Shown here: positions 12,661 to 25,514 of the stretch, piece after piece
Layout of the letters: every line of letters starts with the position of its first letter
Position numbering within the stretch: position 1 is the first letter of the stretch
The notes under the pieces: generated by a model
The model's input: the letters and a program-made list of their open reading frames with translations, nothing else
What the model was told of the DNA's origin: nothing
Databases searched by the model: none
Assembly (NCBI GenBank): GCA_023159155.1
Contig: JAJNNX010000023.1
Span: 620,001 to 684,000 of the forward strand
Reading direction: 5' to 3'
Source of the DNA: Ustulina deusta
Lineage: Eukaryota; Ascomycota; Sordariomycetes; Xylariales; Xylariaceae
DNA: 64,000 nucleotides
Translations under genes and position numbers: made by a program

Positions 12661-15600
12661 AACTAGCTTGTGTAGGATCATGATGATTCCGGCTGCCTGC
12701 ACAAGCCAGAACTAAGCTGCCTGGCAAGTTGAAGCCAACTTGATGCCAGCTTTTGTCTATATATGCGTTGCCACATAACCTCAGTCTTCGCGGTTTCGAG
12801 CTCTCGTCAAGGCGACTCCGACCCGTTTGTACAGCGATCACCCCCTCCCGGTATAAAATCTGCCCTGCTTTCATTAGCGGCTGCGACATAAACCTCATGC
12901 CTTGACATGACAGAGTCAAGCCGAGTATAACTGGTGTTCCAACGACACGAGGGAAAGGACCAATGCCGCAATATCTATTAGCCTGTAAATTTTGAAATTA
13001 CTTGGGCTTGTCTCACATCTGTGTACTAGTCCTACCTGGCACTCTTGCTTGGTAAGAAGGTTGAATTGCCACATCGAGTGCAAAACTGTTCGTTGGTTTC
13101 TTGGTATTTAATGGCACAATGCTGCAAGAGCAAAAAATTGTCATCCCCTCGAATGGGTCCAGTTCTGTCCTACAAATTGTCCCAGGGTGATGGAAATAGG
13201 GGAATTGCGAGGGAAACACCATTCATGAAATTTGAGAGGGGTTTTATAATTTTGTGCATAAGCCTTGTCGGCGAGACAGACGCATTTTTTCGCGATCGAA
13301 ATCACAACTTGCTGTTAGTTTCTCGAAATCGCCATCGCGTAGTCTAGATAGATCGCCGAAGCAGCCAGGGCTAATGATACATGAACTTCGTACTTATATT
13401 CATTAACCGTTTCAATTTCTACTATTGGTGGCCTATTTGAGGCTCACGACTCCATTCATGTAAGCATCAAACTAACCCGCGCGTATGTTGAAGCAAGTCC
13501 GGGCATTGGCTCATTAGCTCAGCCTGTCCCGTGGTTTCACGATACGTGCACCGCAAGTTCCATTCAGCTAACTATCAGTACCGATTTCCCAGTGTGTGTA
13601 AGGTTAGCTCAGTGGACACGATCTACTTAGCAGTCTCGAGAATTTATTTGACTTTAGATAGTCGCGGAATATTGAATCGTAACACAATTTGTCTCCACAC
13701 CTAATCCCAGATGGAGTTTTATCACCAAGTTCGGTGCCCAAGGTGAATCCAATGTAAGGATATATATGTCCACGAGTTGGAGCACATCGATGATATATGC
13801 CGTCTTGAACGAGGATTAGAGCATAGGCCGATACTGGAGGTTAGTACAGTCTATCATCGACCATAAGCCTATGTATCTTCCTGTTTGATCACTTTCTTGC
13901 CTCTGCTCACTCACTGGCTTTGTTAAAAGCGCTTTATGCCGTTGACAGTTCGTTTAGTTTGCCATTGTAGGTTACCAAATAAGGTAATTTGCATGATTAG
14001 TATGCTATTAATATCATAGAAAGGATCTAGTGATATTGTACTTCTGTAGCCTGACCTTAGCTGGATTTATCTACACATGTGCCATATCAGTATTCGTCTT
14101 CAGATTCAATAATTTGATTGATTGACAATCCAACAACGTGATACTAGCTGGTCCTACAAACCCCTCTTGGGGTGCAAACTTTGTACTTAGACGATGAAAA
14201 GTGCCGAAGGATGAAAGAAAACAGATAAGTCTATGAACCTGCTCCTTAATTTCAACCAATCCGAAGGTGGAAAGGGCCATTTTCGGCATCTAAAATTTAG
14301 AGATGCAGGGTGCAAGTTAGCCAGCCACCTGTCATTGCACATGCAAGGGTGTGTGCAGAGTAGATAGGTAAGTATATGTAGGCAGAAAAGGGTAATTAGC
14401 AGGAAAATTGCATCTAGGTTCGGCAAACATAGCAGATGCAGCTCGGACTCCGGGAAGGTTTACGCGTGCTGATTATCTTTTATATAGCACGCTATTATTC
14501 CATATTCATATAAATAACTCCAAGCGGCGAAGATCGAGGAGGCTGTTACTTCAGAGCTAAGTGAGACAGGCCACCGTGCAAGGTGTCACCCTCCCATTTT
14601 AAAGCTTCTCGCCATTCATGGAGAGAGCTCGCCTGTTTAGGATAACGGAGGAAGTGACTACTGCAGTTCGGGACCTTGGGGCATTCTTGTGGAAGCTCTT
14701 TGCTGCTCGGGTGCATCTCGTACGGCGTTAAGGATGGTAGTCGCCCCTTCACAGTATTTGCCGCTCTTAAGGTCTTCGAGCCCGAGACCAGTGTACCCGA
14801 GGGCTAGCAGTGAGCGTTTCCGGTAGAGATTGAAGGAAGATCTAAGAAGTCAGAAGTCGAGTACCTTATGAGGAAACCTAAAGCGTTACTTGGGCTTATA
14901 ATTAGCCATATAATCTGCTTACCCTGATCTGATGAGTGAGGGTGTAAGTCCATTGGTAATGATGGGATGGAGTTGAAGCTGATGAAGATATAGTGTATAG
15001 AAGATAGTCTCCCTCCTCAATGCACTTGAGCTAGATGTTAGTGAGATATAAAATGAGGCTGGCTAGGGCTTGAGGCGACCGAGGGGCTGCGATTGTGTGT
15101 GTATTGAGTTAGCACATGGTCCTAGCCCAGGGTTTTGAGAAGTTCTAGGAGTAGGACGAAAGATAAGTCTAGAGGATTGAGCCATGGAATCCTTGATTTT
15201 TGAATATCCGTCTGGAGACATTATCCTTTGTCCAAACCGTGCCCTAAATTCAGGCACGTTGCTAACTCGAACACACTCACAAACAGATTTACTTTACCAT
15301 GTCGTGCAGTATCTATTAGTTGTATTCCTATCATCCAATACTACTGTGCAACATAGTCCTCCTAACCGAAATCCCGCTCTAGGGCTCCCTGCACTTGAAA
15401 ATTATACCTGAGATAGCTTCATATACAGTCTTGGTACATGTGAAGTTGCTCAACCTCTCCTGACCTCACGTTTAGGCAAGAGCGAGCATCGTGAGGAAAA
15501 ATAATTTCTGTGCATAATAAAATGTTACAATTGCACAAAATCCACAATGGTTGTGGGAGCGCACGATCCCGTCGCCCATTGTAACAATAACAAACACCCA

Positions 15601-15855
15601 CAGAAACTGTTATTCAGGCAGTCCCAAGTTTGCCTCGTGTATCTCGAAAATTATGTACCTATGTATTCCACAATGCTTTTTTTCTCCAAATATGCTCATC
15701 TTCGGACAACATTCCATCTTTTTTCTACAGCCATTCACCATTTTATGACCTTGCCTTCTGTTCTGTCATCATCAACAGACATCTCATCAATCACTGCCCC
15801 GGTCCGAAAGCACTACCACCAGCGTTTTCTTGCACAAAACACCCATCTAGTCACA
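12661..15855. other. Intergenic, AT-rich, no gene seen
   Basis: About 3.2 kb with short random frames only, on both strands. No tRNA-like B box, repeat array or domain-bearing frame was recognised. Confidence 0.5.
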
Positions 15856-16316
15856 ATGAGTACAGCGGCAAAGGAAGAAGGCAGTGCTGCCATGGTGATG
15901 GAGCTGTGGCGTGAGGCTTCAGTTCAAATCGATGATCGCTGCAGAATGATCAGACTAAACATCAAGACTGTCGACCGTCTAGGCCATCGTGGCGAGAATT
16001 ACTTTGTTTATCATTGCAGGTGCGCTTCTTCTTATCATCCTCACAATACTACGAAAACCCCCAATGGTATTCCCTTACGCCTGTTACATCTTCTTATTCA
16101 ACGGATATAGCTGACCCGGAAACATGCAGTCTTCTCCTGGGAAAACCTGCCGAGTTTATATTCGACAACTCAAATATGGAGAGAGTGTACCTGGGCAACC
16201 CGGAGGATATGCAGAAGGCATTGAACTCAGTTGTTGTTCGCCATCCAGACAATAGGTTTCCCATTCTATACCTTCGTGACCCTTCGAAGCAACCACAAGA
16301 TACAAAAACACCGTAA
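15856..16316 (+). CDS. Small two-exon gene of unknown function
   Basis: Proposed exons 15856-16019 and 16130-16316 give 116 aa. The ATG sits in a good fungal context (TCACAATGAG). The donor is GTGCGC and the acceptor ATGCAG; the splice joins phase 2 in frame. The N-terminal half is helical and charged (MELWREASVQIDDRCRMIRL). The C-terminal half reads like a small alpha/beta domain (FIFDNSNMERVYLGNPEDMQ, then RFPILYLRDPS). There is no signal peptide or membrane segment. I do not recognise a family. The gene stands alone between gene-poor stretches and may be lineage-specific. The donor is weak, so the splice is a prediction; unspliced frames end within 100 nt. Confidence 0.45.
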
Positions 16317-16380
16317 TCTTTGTTCTCCTGTCCTGGTTCTGAATTGCACGGCATGAAAATGTTTAGCAATGTGAACATGA

Positions 16381-16410
16381 CACAACAAAACACAACAAAA
16401 CACAACAAAA
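16381..16410. repeat. Three tandem copies of CACAACAAAA
   Basis: Three exact 10-bp units, followed immediately by a GCGATGC-rich short repeat to about 16436. It lies 65 bp after the stop of the small upstream gene and so probably falls in its 3' UTR. Confidence 0.85.
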
Positions 16411-16436
16411 CGCGATGCAATGCGATGCGATGCGAC

Positions 16437-18047
16437 ACAACTGCACGCAAATTACACAAACAATAGAATCGGTACACATTTTCAACAAAACCTGGGGTAG
16501 TAGCAAAGGCGGGCTGCGAGGGGATTAACAATCGGACTGGGGAGGGAGAGGTACTCTACGGCCTAGAAACAGACTGCTTTATTCCTAGTGAGCAACAGAT
16601 GACGAGAGGATTCGATTCGATGAAGTTGTACAACATTGAACTAGTGAGAAGAACACTGGCGTCGGAGCTTGAGAAGGGCCTTGATAGGTAATGTGTGTGC
16701 CGTACTTACTCTATTTGCTGAACACAATACGTAGAGCAACCTCTTTTGCATTGGAGTGATTGATTCAAGGGACTCTGTATTCAGCCCAAGCACACTAGAG
16801 TGTAACACTTGTCCAGACCTGAGCCTTTAGAAACAGTCTTGGATCTCACGTAATTATATTCCTTCGAATTTTCTCTCCCGCATCGCCCTCATACCCCGGT
16901 AAACCATCGAGAAACTCCTAAAAGCAGAGAGGCAGAGATCCTCCATATCACTCCGCCTAGTGGAATAGTTGATGGTCATCGCTACCGAACGCCATTGTCT
17001 GCCTACCCAGGGTTCCACCTGGTCTCAGACTTCCCCCGGTTCTTGTTACAGCCTGATCAAATCTCTATGATGATCCAACCGGTCGCATGCCCTATAGCTG
17101 GCAACAACCGAGAAGATGAAAAATTAATTGCCATCTACAAAGCCTGCCGTCTCGGAGTGCAGCTCTTAATGCAGCTTTTAGCAGTGTCCTTGACAGTGTA
17201 GACTCACCTGCGTTGCGCGCATCCAAGGCAAAACCGTAGGTGTCCCAATCGACTTTGGAAATCTACCATCATGCACCATTTCGAGCATTCGACCTCGGGG
17301 AGAACTATAGCCAAATTTTGTAGGATATTCTTCTCCATGAGTAGTATTGCGACGCTCATTCAGCATTTCGATGACCACTCAGACTGTGTCCGCGCGGGCG
17401 TGCGAACTAGGGTGTATTGTGCCCACCGAGAGAATATTGAGCTCATCGCTGTTCGCGAATACCCGACTGAATAACGGTCCTCGCCTCCTATCATCGCCAA
17501 ACAACGCTTAACGCACCTTCCCTCGAGCAACTAGTTAACCAAGAGGTGAGATTATAAGTTTCTTGGGACAGAATCCCGAGCTCTTTTTCGCCGTTACCTG
17601 TCAGTTCACAAGCTCACCAGTGCCAGGGTCCGAGTCGATCTCAAGATGTCAAAGAAACTGCGCCGTGTCCCATGACTTGTAACACCCTCGGCCGAAGAGA
17701 TTCAAACCCCGGGTTGGTCCCAGAAATCCATGAGCATTCGAGCGTGGATATTAATATAGACGGATTACACGGCTTGGGAACGAGATTTGTGATCGGGTGC
17801 GGATGTGCTGTTACGGTGATACAGCGGCATACGTGTATCTCCCTTGCGTGTGTCTGCGGCCAATGGGAGAGACTGTCTACGGCGATCATGTGGCGTGATG
17901 GTGACGGTAGGTCGCTGTGATGAGAGCAGGTTCATTGATTATTTCACGATGGCGCTGGAGTCGTATATATGCATATCTAAAGGTCTGCATCCTGGGCGGT
18001 CATTATTTGCAAGTGCACTATGACAGTGAATTCTGCGAATATTAGGT
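16437..18047. other. Intergenic, no gene seen
   Basis: About 1.6 kb. Short open frames near 16995-17201 and 17641-17920 have no recognisable features and no supporting splice pattern. Confidence 0.45.
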
Positions 18048-18868
18048 TCAGAGTTTTCTATTTCGTAATGACAATCGAATACTGTCGAGGGAGAATGCTA
18101 CTAAAAGGCCATGGCTTCGTCTTCTCTCCCAAAACGTCACGAGGGTATACTGTTCGGGCGCATCCAGCTTGTTGATATTATTATACTCTTGATATTGCGT
18201 TCGTGTCAAACCGCAAGCTGCAGACCACCTGCTTGACAGGATGGGTTCTGCGGCGGGAGTGACGTCACCCTGCCAATTGAGTAGCACCAGTAAAAGCCAA
18301 CCCGCTGCCAGTAGAGATGGGAATTCGCCAGATTCTGATGCCCTCCGAATCCGGACCTCGTCTCGTCCCAGTGTCTGTCGTCCCGAATGCCCGCTATGTA
18401 GAACTAATTTGCCATCGTCGCCTGACAAGAAGGTAATGGGCCCGTTAATGCCAATTGGGATATAGACCAAGTTCACATTGCTCCCTGGATTCTCCTCCAG
18501 TCATACAACCGAGGGTAGTAACTCTATGTTGTTGGATCCAGTGGCATTCACGTTTAAGGTGGTAATGCCCGATCTAATACCATTCGCGTCGATGGAGTAG
18601 TTGCAGTGGACTTGGGAGAAATACCTGTCGTCAGGAGCTTGCTCAACGTAGCACAGGCCTTTCAGTCCTGCGCCGGCGTTGCAGGCCTGGGTATAGCCTG
18701 TGTTTGGGTGAGCATGCTGAGTGTGAGGTGGCCACTTTGTCATGAGGGGTTTACCGCCCATGGACGAATTGGTCTTTCCTGTGATACGGACGAGAGAGGG
18801 GTCGTAGCGGTTGGCGATGGAACCAGTGACCAGTGGACAGAGCCAATACAACAGCCAATGAATTGCAT
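18048..18868 (-). pseudogene. Broken gene for a secreted, possibly GPI-anchored protein
   Basis: Reading leftward, a protein-like frame continues through one in-frame TGA at 18501-18503 with no frame change. On both sides the sequence looks coding: before it are ACNAGAGLKGLCY, a YFSQVHCNYS segment and LNVNATGSNN; after it are NPGSNVNLVYIPIG and FLSGDDGKLVLHSG. The expected N-terminus is a signal peptide (WLLYWLCPLVTGS), but the only nearby ATG (18868, MQFIG) is one frame off. A hydrophobic tail (FPSLLAAGWLLLVLLN) looks like a GPI signal yet is followed by about 60 further codons. Together these suggest a frameshift, a nonsense change and possibly a lost stop. I do not recognise the family firmly. 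A missed intron at either break is the alternative; the gap around the TGA offers only about 22 nt between GT and AG. Confidence 0.5.
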
Positions 18869-19373
18869 GTCGAGAATATGTATCGTATAGTTGATGGAGA
18901 ACAATCAATGCGGATGGCTACGAGAATTGAGTCTATAATCGTGGGAGATGGTTGTATTGACGATGGTCATCTTCTTAGAGTCCAACCTCGAGAGGCCGAG
19001 TTATAGCTATCGAAGACGATATGCAATGCTCCTCTAATGTGCGCTGTAAAGACGGTGGCCCTTCCTAGCTCCAGAGAGGCGACCCGAATAGGCATTTGGC
19101 TACGACAAGTTCGACCGTCGACCGTTGGCGTCTTTGTGGTGTGGCCTCCGCTGTCGGGGTTGAAGGTAGCCACGAACATAGTATTACATTCCCCGATGTC
19201 AACGCGAGATTTGCTAGTGTTACAGGAAATGGGGATCGAACGTTAGTCCTACTAAACAGTACTTTTTTTCCTTTTCTTTTCAAGTTTACTCGGCTGCGAT
19301 GCGTCCCCATGCATCCTCGCAGTACGTAAGTACCCGTAGGGGTATTTCACGTCTTCATCACCAACCTACTTCT

Positions 19374-19919
19374 TTACAACGGCTGCAGGGATTTCAGGCA
19401 ACCTATAACGAAGCAGGCCCAGGCGGGGACGTCGGCCACCCAAGATCTGAGAATGTGAACATCAAGCCATTGGCGGAGTAGCTTGTTTCCCTGGCCCTTC
19501 GGTTCATCGTCAGAGAGACCCTTCACCTTGTACACTACGGACGGGAGCCATGTCAGTAACTTCTTAGCTTGAGCAGGAGGCGGTGACGTACTGACGAAGG
19601 GCGCGAAGGCCAGGTGGAAAACCGCAAGAGCGGTGCCAGCGGCATACCATTTCCACGCGCCGTTTGGCCTAGCGTAGAAGTTGCTAATGCCGGTAGCAGG
19701 CGTTAGCGTGTAGAGGATGCCAATGTCCCAAATGCCCTTCATGAAAAAGGTGGTGAAGTACGATGGCACGATCTCGTTCGCTTTCGCGCGATGCTCTGGC
19801 GCCAAGAAGTTGTCGAGGAAAAGATACTGGTCGTGCGAGAAGCGCATGGCTAGAGTAGACGTGACCACGGGCGCAATGCGTAGGAGAACGAGGGGATCAA
19901 AGAATGCTTTCGACGCCAT
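19374..19919 (-). CDS. Small integral membrane protein, function unknown
   Basis: Two exons, 19592-19919 and 19374-19534, give 162 aa. A 57-nt intron (GTACGT donor, CTGAC branch, TAG acceptor) is a multiple of three with no stop, so an unspliced 181-aa product is also readable. About four hydrophobic segments are visible: near residues 9-25, FMKGIWDIGILYTL, WYAAGTALAVFHLAFAPF, and VADVPAWACFVIGCL at the C-terminus. A loop carries the motif RFSHDQYLFLDNFL. The size and layout recall fungal DUF1772-like membrane proteins, but that is only an impression. It stands alone on the minus strand. Confidence 0.75.
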   Translation of the reverse strand: MASKAFFDPLVLLRIAPVVTSTLAMRFSHDQYLFLDNFLAPEHRAKANEIVPSYFTTFFMKGIWDIGILYTLTPATGISNFYARPNGAWKWYAAGTALAVFHLAFAPFVSTSPPPAQAKKLLTWLPSVVYKVKGLSDDEPKGQGNKLLRQWLDVHILRSWVADVPAWACFVIGCLKSLQPL

Positions 19920-20035
19920 TTCATTTGGACACTATAATAGAAAACAGAATATGGTACCGATGAGGTTCCTGTGTAGAATGAAGGTGCTATCGATGTATAT
20001 ATGATGGGGGGAGAAAATCCATTAATTAAATACAA

Positions 20036-22889
20036 TCATGTCAGCTTACATACCTGAGGTTCTAAGTTGGAGGGACCGTATGATTTCGGATGCTACCTGG
20101 GCCGAAGGATGCACCAGCTAGGTACTAACTCGGCAAAGAACAAGCAATGCATCTAACCCTGCTTTTGCTTCTAAAGGCATAACCTTGAGGCAGTATATAT
20201 GTAGGTACTACAGGACCTGATTGAAGGCGTTGTCTCTAAAATAAAGATTCAATATTTCTAGTCCCCTATTGAAGTGGAGTGGATGGATTGTGTGGCTGAA
20301 AGGAGACACTTGCCACCGGGTCGCTAGATAGATAAAAGGGGTGAGCAAACACCTAGAAAAGAAAAAAGAAAAAAAAAGAAAAGGGCGGCAGTAATTAGAC
20401 TCTCTCCTCAGTTATAGCATTCAATTACATTCTATTTCCTCTTGATCACTTGATCCCCCATGCGAAATGATATGTATATTGTGCTAGGTGGGAAGTGTAG
20501 GGATAGCCTATCTCCGAGTGCAAGGGCAAGGTGAGCACCCCATATACGTGAGCCTACTCACATTGTCCACTTCACTATGGAGATGAACCCGAAACTGACC
20601 AGTGCTCAATAGCTTCTCATATGGCATATGACAGAGCAAGTGCCTTCTTCCGACATCTATTTATAGTGTTTTATGTGAGCATCATTTCTCGTCGAACAGA
20701 TGGTGCAGGATCATAACTTGGACAGCTCAGTCTGGTGTGCACTGCGAGCTGCTAACTGCTGTAGAGGATTCTGTCCGACTTCAGTCATGACATAGTCTCG
20801 ATCCCGCCTCTTCTGGAACTAGGATTGAGTCAGAAATCCGCAGCCGAGTGCGAATTGAAACGGCTTCAAAGCCAAGGGATTTGAAAAGCTGCTCGGCTTC
20901 TCCCGGCTCGGGAGGCGCGTCCTAAGGGGACAAGTCCCAGATGTGCCGTGAGTACAGCAAGTTCGAAGAAAGCTAGCGATTGGCATATACTTATTTGCCC
21001 CGTGGCCTTTGATCTAACCTGGTAGCAACATGGACAATTCTATCATAGCTAACCAGCTCCAGAGCCTGGTGATGACGTGGCTGGCGTAGAGGTGGGAAAG
21101 ACAGGCTGAGATGAGGGTTGGCTGTGTATGCGCATCTGTATATAGACCCGTACTACTGTCATACACACATCTGAGTTATGTCCTACTGGTCAGCCGGCCT
21201 TGTACGGGAAGCTGTTAGAGAGCGAACGTGCGCTAAGATGTTAGACGATACTATGGATTGCGTTTGATGAAATACTTTGTGTGTGTGCAGCTATAAAGCA
21301 GTTCCACGTTTTACAGTGGTAGGTGCCTAGATAGGAAACAAGAATAGCTTCACTCTGCATGCAAGACGGGTGCCTAAGGCGAAGCAGATAATACCACCTT
21401 TTAGGTACTCTGTAGGTAGGCACACATGAACTGCGTGCCTGCCTTCTACATAGTAGTTTCCTAGGTACAAAGATACAACAAAAGAGGAGTGCACCTGACC
21501 CAAAACTTGGTGAAAAATGTCAACCTCCTTCTTCAACTACCTGCCTACCTATATGTAGGTACTTGCATGTATCTAGCTACCTATACTATTACTTATCCCT
21601 CCTATCTCTACCTACACGTACTCGACCTAGACCTTCCTCCCCCCTCCTTCCTACTTGTACCTACCCAGGGAACCTGTCCCATCCCATACCTTCCATTCTG
21701 TTGTTGGCCACGTTCAGCTAAATAGGTCTAACAACTTCGCCTCAGCACCACTGAAATTAGGCAATCCAAGCCAACCCAATTCCTTTCATCTACACCCGCA
21801 CCAGCATTGTTACTTTGGAAGACGTGGGAGACGCATCGGTAATAGCAATACGACGCGCCTGGCGATACCTTCTCTGGACGGAGACGCCTCACGAGTGCCG
21901 TATCTCTTAGATCGGTCCCATCGCCAACAGATCCAATGCGTGGATGATCCAGCAAACAGCACCAACGCCATCTACCCACTCCCATTCAACGCTCCTCTCC
22001 AGACTCGACGTGATAGAGTATCATACTCACTCGTTTTCCCCTCCCCATATACCTGCTTCCGCAGCTATCCCTGTCCCTACTCATCTCCTCCCCGGGTCGA
22101 TCCAGATCTCCTCATCTCCTCCCCGGTTTCGATATCCTCTCCCTCCCCCCTCACTCATCTGATCCGCAACTTCTTCAGTAGGTCATTTCATTCCCCCCCT
22201 CTTTTCCTCTTTACCTTATCACTTATAATCCGTATCAAGGGCCTTGCGTCTTGTGTCTTGATACTGGCAAAGGTATCTCGTATTGTACAGCCCCATCTCT
22301 CATGCATCACCACCAAATACACATCACATACCTTCTCAACATGGTCATTTCTAGTTTACATGTACCGCCGATCTGCCCCAAACCAATCCATTCTATAGGC
22401 GGTATCTCAAGTCATCTATCTGTCAAGAAAGCTTTTGGGGTTTTGGGTGCTATTACTCATTCACCGCTCACCCCTTAAACACTTAGGCCCACCTGAGCTT
22501 TCCTCATGCAACACAATAAACAGCATATTTCCTCGAGAGGCAGGCTTCTACTACTTCATGCTAACTTCTCTCTACTAGGAAGGCCTGTGATGTGACTCTG
22601 GACCAAAGCCTTGATCGGCCAAACGGTAAGTCCCAGCTGACATTGCGCAAGCCTTCACGATATTTTCGTCCTCGACTTCTTACTTATAGGTTGCTTGGCT
22701 TCCACTTCTCTCAGGTTTTTTTCGTTGATTTCGTTAGCTTTGGGCAGCTTGGTTGTTCAGGCTTGCTTGCTTGAGCTGTCGTTTTTCATTACTGAACTGG
22801 CCAACCCATATCATTTTGATTTATTGTCTACATCTGTGGGAGGAGTATCTAGACTAACACACCACGTTGATTGTAGAAACTGATTGTTC
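20036..22889. other. Intergenic region with dispersed-repeat copy and CT-rich tracts
   Basis: 2.9 kb without a convincing gene. It contains a purine tract (20356-20385), one copy of a dispersed repeat (20526-20571), CCTACCTA-type motifs around 21540-21625, and long CT-rich stretches from 21990 to 22210 that probably belong to the promoter or leader of the gene starting at 22890. Confidence 0.5.
20526..20571. repeat. Dispersed repeat, copy A
   Basis: 46 bp match 35119-35164 with three mismatches (direct comparison). Weaker similarity extends about 45 bp further upstream in both copies (GCTAGG... AGTGTAGG...). Copy A contains an inverted GTGAG/CTCAC pair. It is probably a remnant of a transposable element such as a solo LTR; no coding remnant is visible. 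Confidence 0.7.
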
Positions 22890-25514
22890 ATGTCGATGGA
22901 TGCAAACATGGCTGTCTTGCCATCTCCCAATCCTACTGGTGGTAGCCGCCAACCATCCTTCACCGCCACTGCTATCGAATTTACCCCGAAAGTTATTGAA
23001 ACCAAAAGGGAGGTTCTCAAAGCAAGCTTCGTTACTCAAACAATCCCGAATGCTCATATTTATGCCGGAATCATTGGGCTTTGTACTGTGCCCGAAGAAA
23101 GGGCTGATATGAAGGATCTTGGATGGCACATCGCCGATTTTCTTGCCTTCCGAGCGCTTTTATGTGGGGAAAACAACCCGAAGTCACAGAGTTGGTTAAC
23201 AATGTGTGACATTCCCACTCTAGTGGAAGAAAATCCAGAGCGATATGTCCATGGCAAGGATAGACGACTGGTGGGCTTTGCAGCAAGGCCACAAAAGCAT
23301 CCGATGTCCCCCGGACTCGTCGAACGAGAAGATAATATCCAGGTTGAGACTTCAGCAGAGAGGTTGAAGGATATATTCATCGCGGCGGTGAAGAAGAAGC
23401 TGGAAGTTTTGAAGAAATACCAATACCCGCTTTTGCTTATCATATGTGGTCCGACCTCGATGGAACAAGACATATATTTCGGCAAGCTGAGTACTGATCG
23501 TCGATACACTCTGAAGGAGTTACGCTACGATATTGGCGATAATATCAACTATATCGAGGCCACGGTCGTTACACCCTCCTTGTTCTCTGCCGGTTGGCAA
23601 ATCAATACTTCATTCGGTCGTCCCAACCCCACAGAGGTGTGTGGCAACCGAGTTGAGTTTTTAGCCAGGCAGTTTGGCGGTCTGTTTGCACAGGATCTCG
23701 TTCATAGCTTCCTTGGATGGAAGTGTCCTGCACTTGACGAGGCTAAGGTCGACCCACAAATCAAACAGAGGGAGAGATTTCCTGGACCAGCTTGGCCATC
23801 TGATGAACTGAAGGCTCTAACTTCTCAGCTTGAGATCAAGATCCAGTCTTACCTTGTTGGCGGGCTCAGCACTTTTCACAAGGATCATTCTTTTTCATTT
23901 AACAAAAGTAAGGATGAATGGGGAGTCCTGATTGGTCATCGTGAGGACCCATCTTGTTATCGGTCGTTAGACTGGTACGAGCGGAAGTGGAATGAACTCC
24001 CATCTGCGCAGAGTCTCGTGCCTATTGATGAAGGTTTGCCGTTCCTTGGAAGTGCCTTTGGAGGCAGTAGGGCGTCGCAACTGAATCACATCAGATACCT
24101 TATTGAAGAGTCATATTTGGCTTGGCCCGACCACTGGACTTCAAACTTTGGCCAGGAGACGAAGAAAGACTTCGAGCGGTTCATGAATATAGACCATCCA
24201 GATAACCTCGATTGTCATGAGATTTTCAACGTCCTCGAGCACCGCGCTAGGACGTCTATCCTAGGCGATACGATTGTTCAGTACTTCGATCTCCCTACGC
24301 CTGACAACGAGCGTTGTCGAGACTGGGACAATCAAAAATGGAAGCAAACCCTCTCAGCGACAGATCGATACTCCTTGATCAAGTACTTTGGTACAATTCT
24401 TGCATGCGTTCCTGGCCCGAATGTGCCACCGGGCGTCAATCCAAACAACTTGAGCAGGCTGCAGAGGCGTCTGGAGAGTGGTGCGGGCTATGTGCGGGCC
24501 TCTTTGCTGATCCGGTTTTTGACATCGAAAGACTCGAGCGAAATCGCCATTGGCCGTATAGAAAGCTGTAAGTGGTCTTCATCTCCTCGTTTTTGATACG
24601 CCAGTTAATCGAATACAGTTCTCCAAGAGGTCAAGGTAAAACAGGCAGAGCTACTAGCTTCAAACCCGGAGATTTACCAGATGTGTTGCTGCTGGCTCAA
24701 CGCCATCAACATGCCAGTCCGCGAGATAGACAATGCAGTAACCGCAACTAAAACGTCCCAAAGGGTTTCTCGATCCGAAGATACAATTGGAATTCTGGAT
24801 TTCGATGATGAATACGATATTTATAAAGGAGACGACGGATGCCTCGGTTCAGCGGCAAGTTCTACAGTGGTGGAAAATCCTTGTGATAAGTTCCTTCGCA
24901 GCCAGCAGTTTTCCTCTGTACCATTAGCACCTGTTGCAATGATTCAAGAGCAGAAATCTGTTGCTGCAGAGCGCACTGAGAATGCTCTCATTCAGCCAGG
25001 ACAAGACACCAATGCGTCAACCCCGGCGAGGGTAGTCACGCAGACCCGACAAGACAACAACGCTGACCTTTCGCAGGAGGAGGTGGATCTCGCGGTTCAG
25101 GAAACTCGGCTGATCATGGAACTCCAAACCACCAATGAAAGAACAAAGCGTGAGAAGCTAGTAACAGAGCTTTCGGAGCTATTGAAGCGAAGTGAGAATT
25201 TGACGCAGAGTGTCAAGGCCAATCAATCAAGACGGGCGTCCCAGGGCAACTCTTCTGGGGCAACTGATGACGAAGTCATTTCAACCCTCTCCTTCACTGA
25301 GGCCGAGGCACGTGCTGCGAGAGAAAGGGAGGATGAGGAGAAGCGTCTGGCGCAGGAGCGAGTAGAGATGGTCATAATCAAAGAACAACGAGAAATAAAG
25401 CTGCAGGAGGGCTTGGAAAAGGATTCTCTTCATTTGAGAAGAGAAGGGGAGGGCATCGCCAGACGTCAGACGCCCCCTCATTTGCGTGGTATTTGTGTCG
25501 AAAGACGCAGCTAG
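22890..25514 (+). CDS. 857-aa protein with caspase-like pattern and C-terminal coiled coil
   Basis: Exons 22890-24567 and 24619-25514 are joined in phase across a 51-nt intron. The true start is ATG 22890; three further ATG codons follow within 25 codons. Residues about 25-330 look globular. A hydrophobic strand ends in CGPTSMEQDIYFG (C186-P188), and about 40 residues later another strand ends in TPSLFSAGW (228-236). This spacing resembles a caspase-like (clan CD) fold, where GHG and a Cys-Gly-Gly loop would carry the catalytic His and Cys; neither residue is present here. Residues 480-560 are helical. The last 270 residues are acidic, then Gln/Glu/Arg-rich coiled coil (EARAAREREDEEKRLAQERV). 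The family name is unknown to me; the fold is inference. It lies 3 kb from the dynamin-like GTPase gene. Confidence 0.8.
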
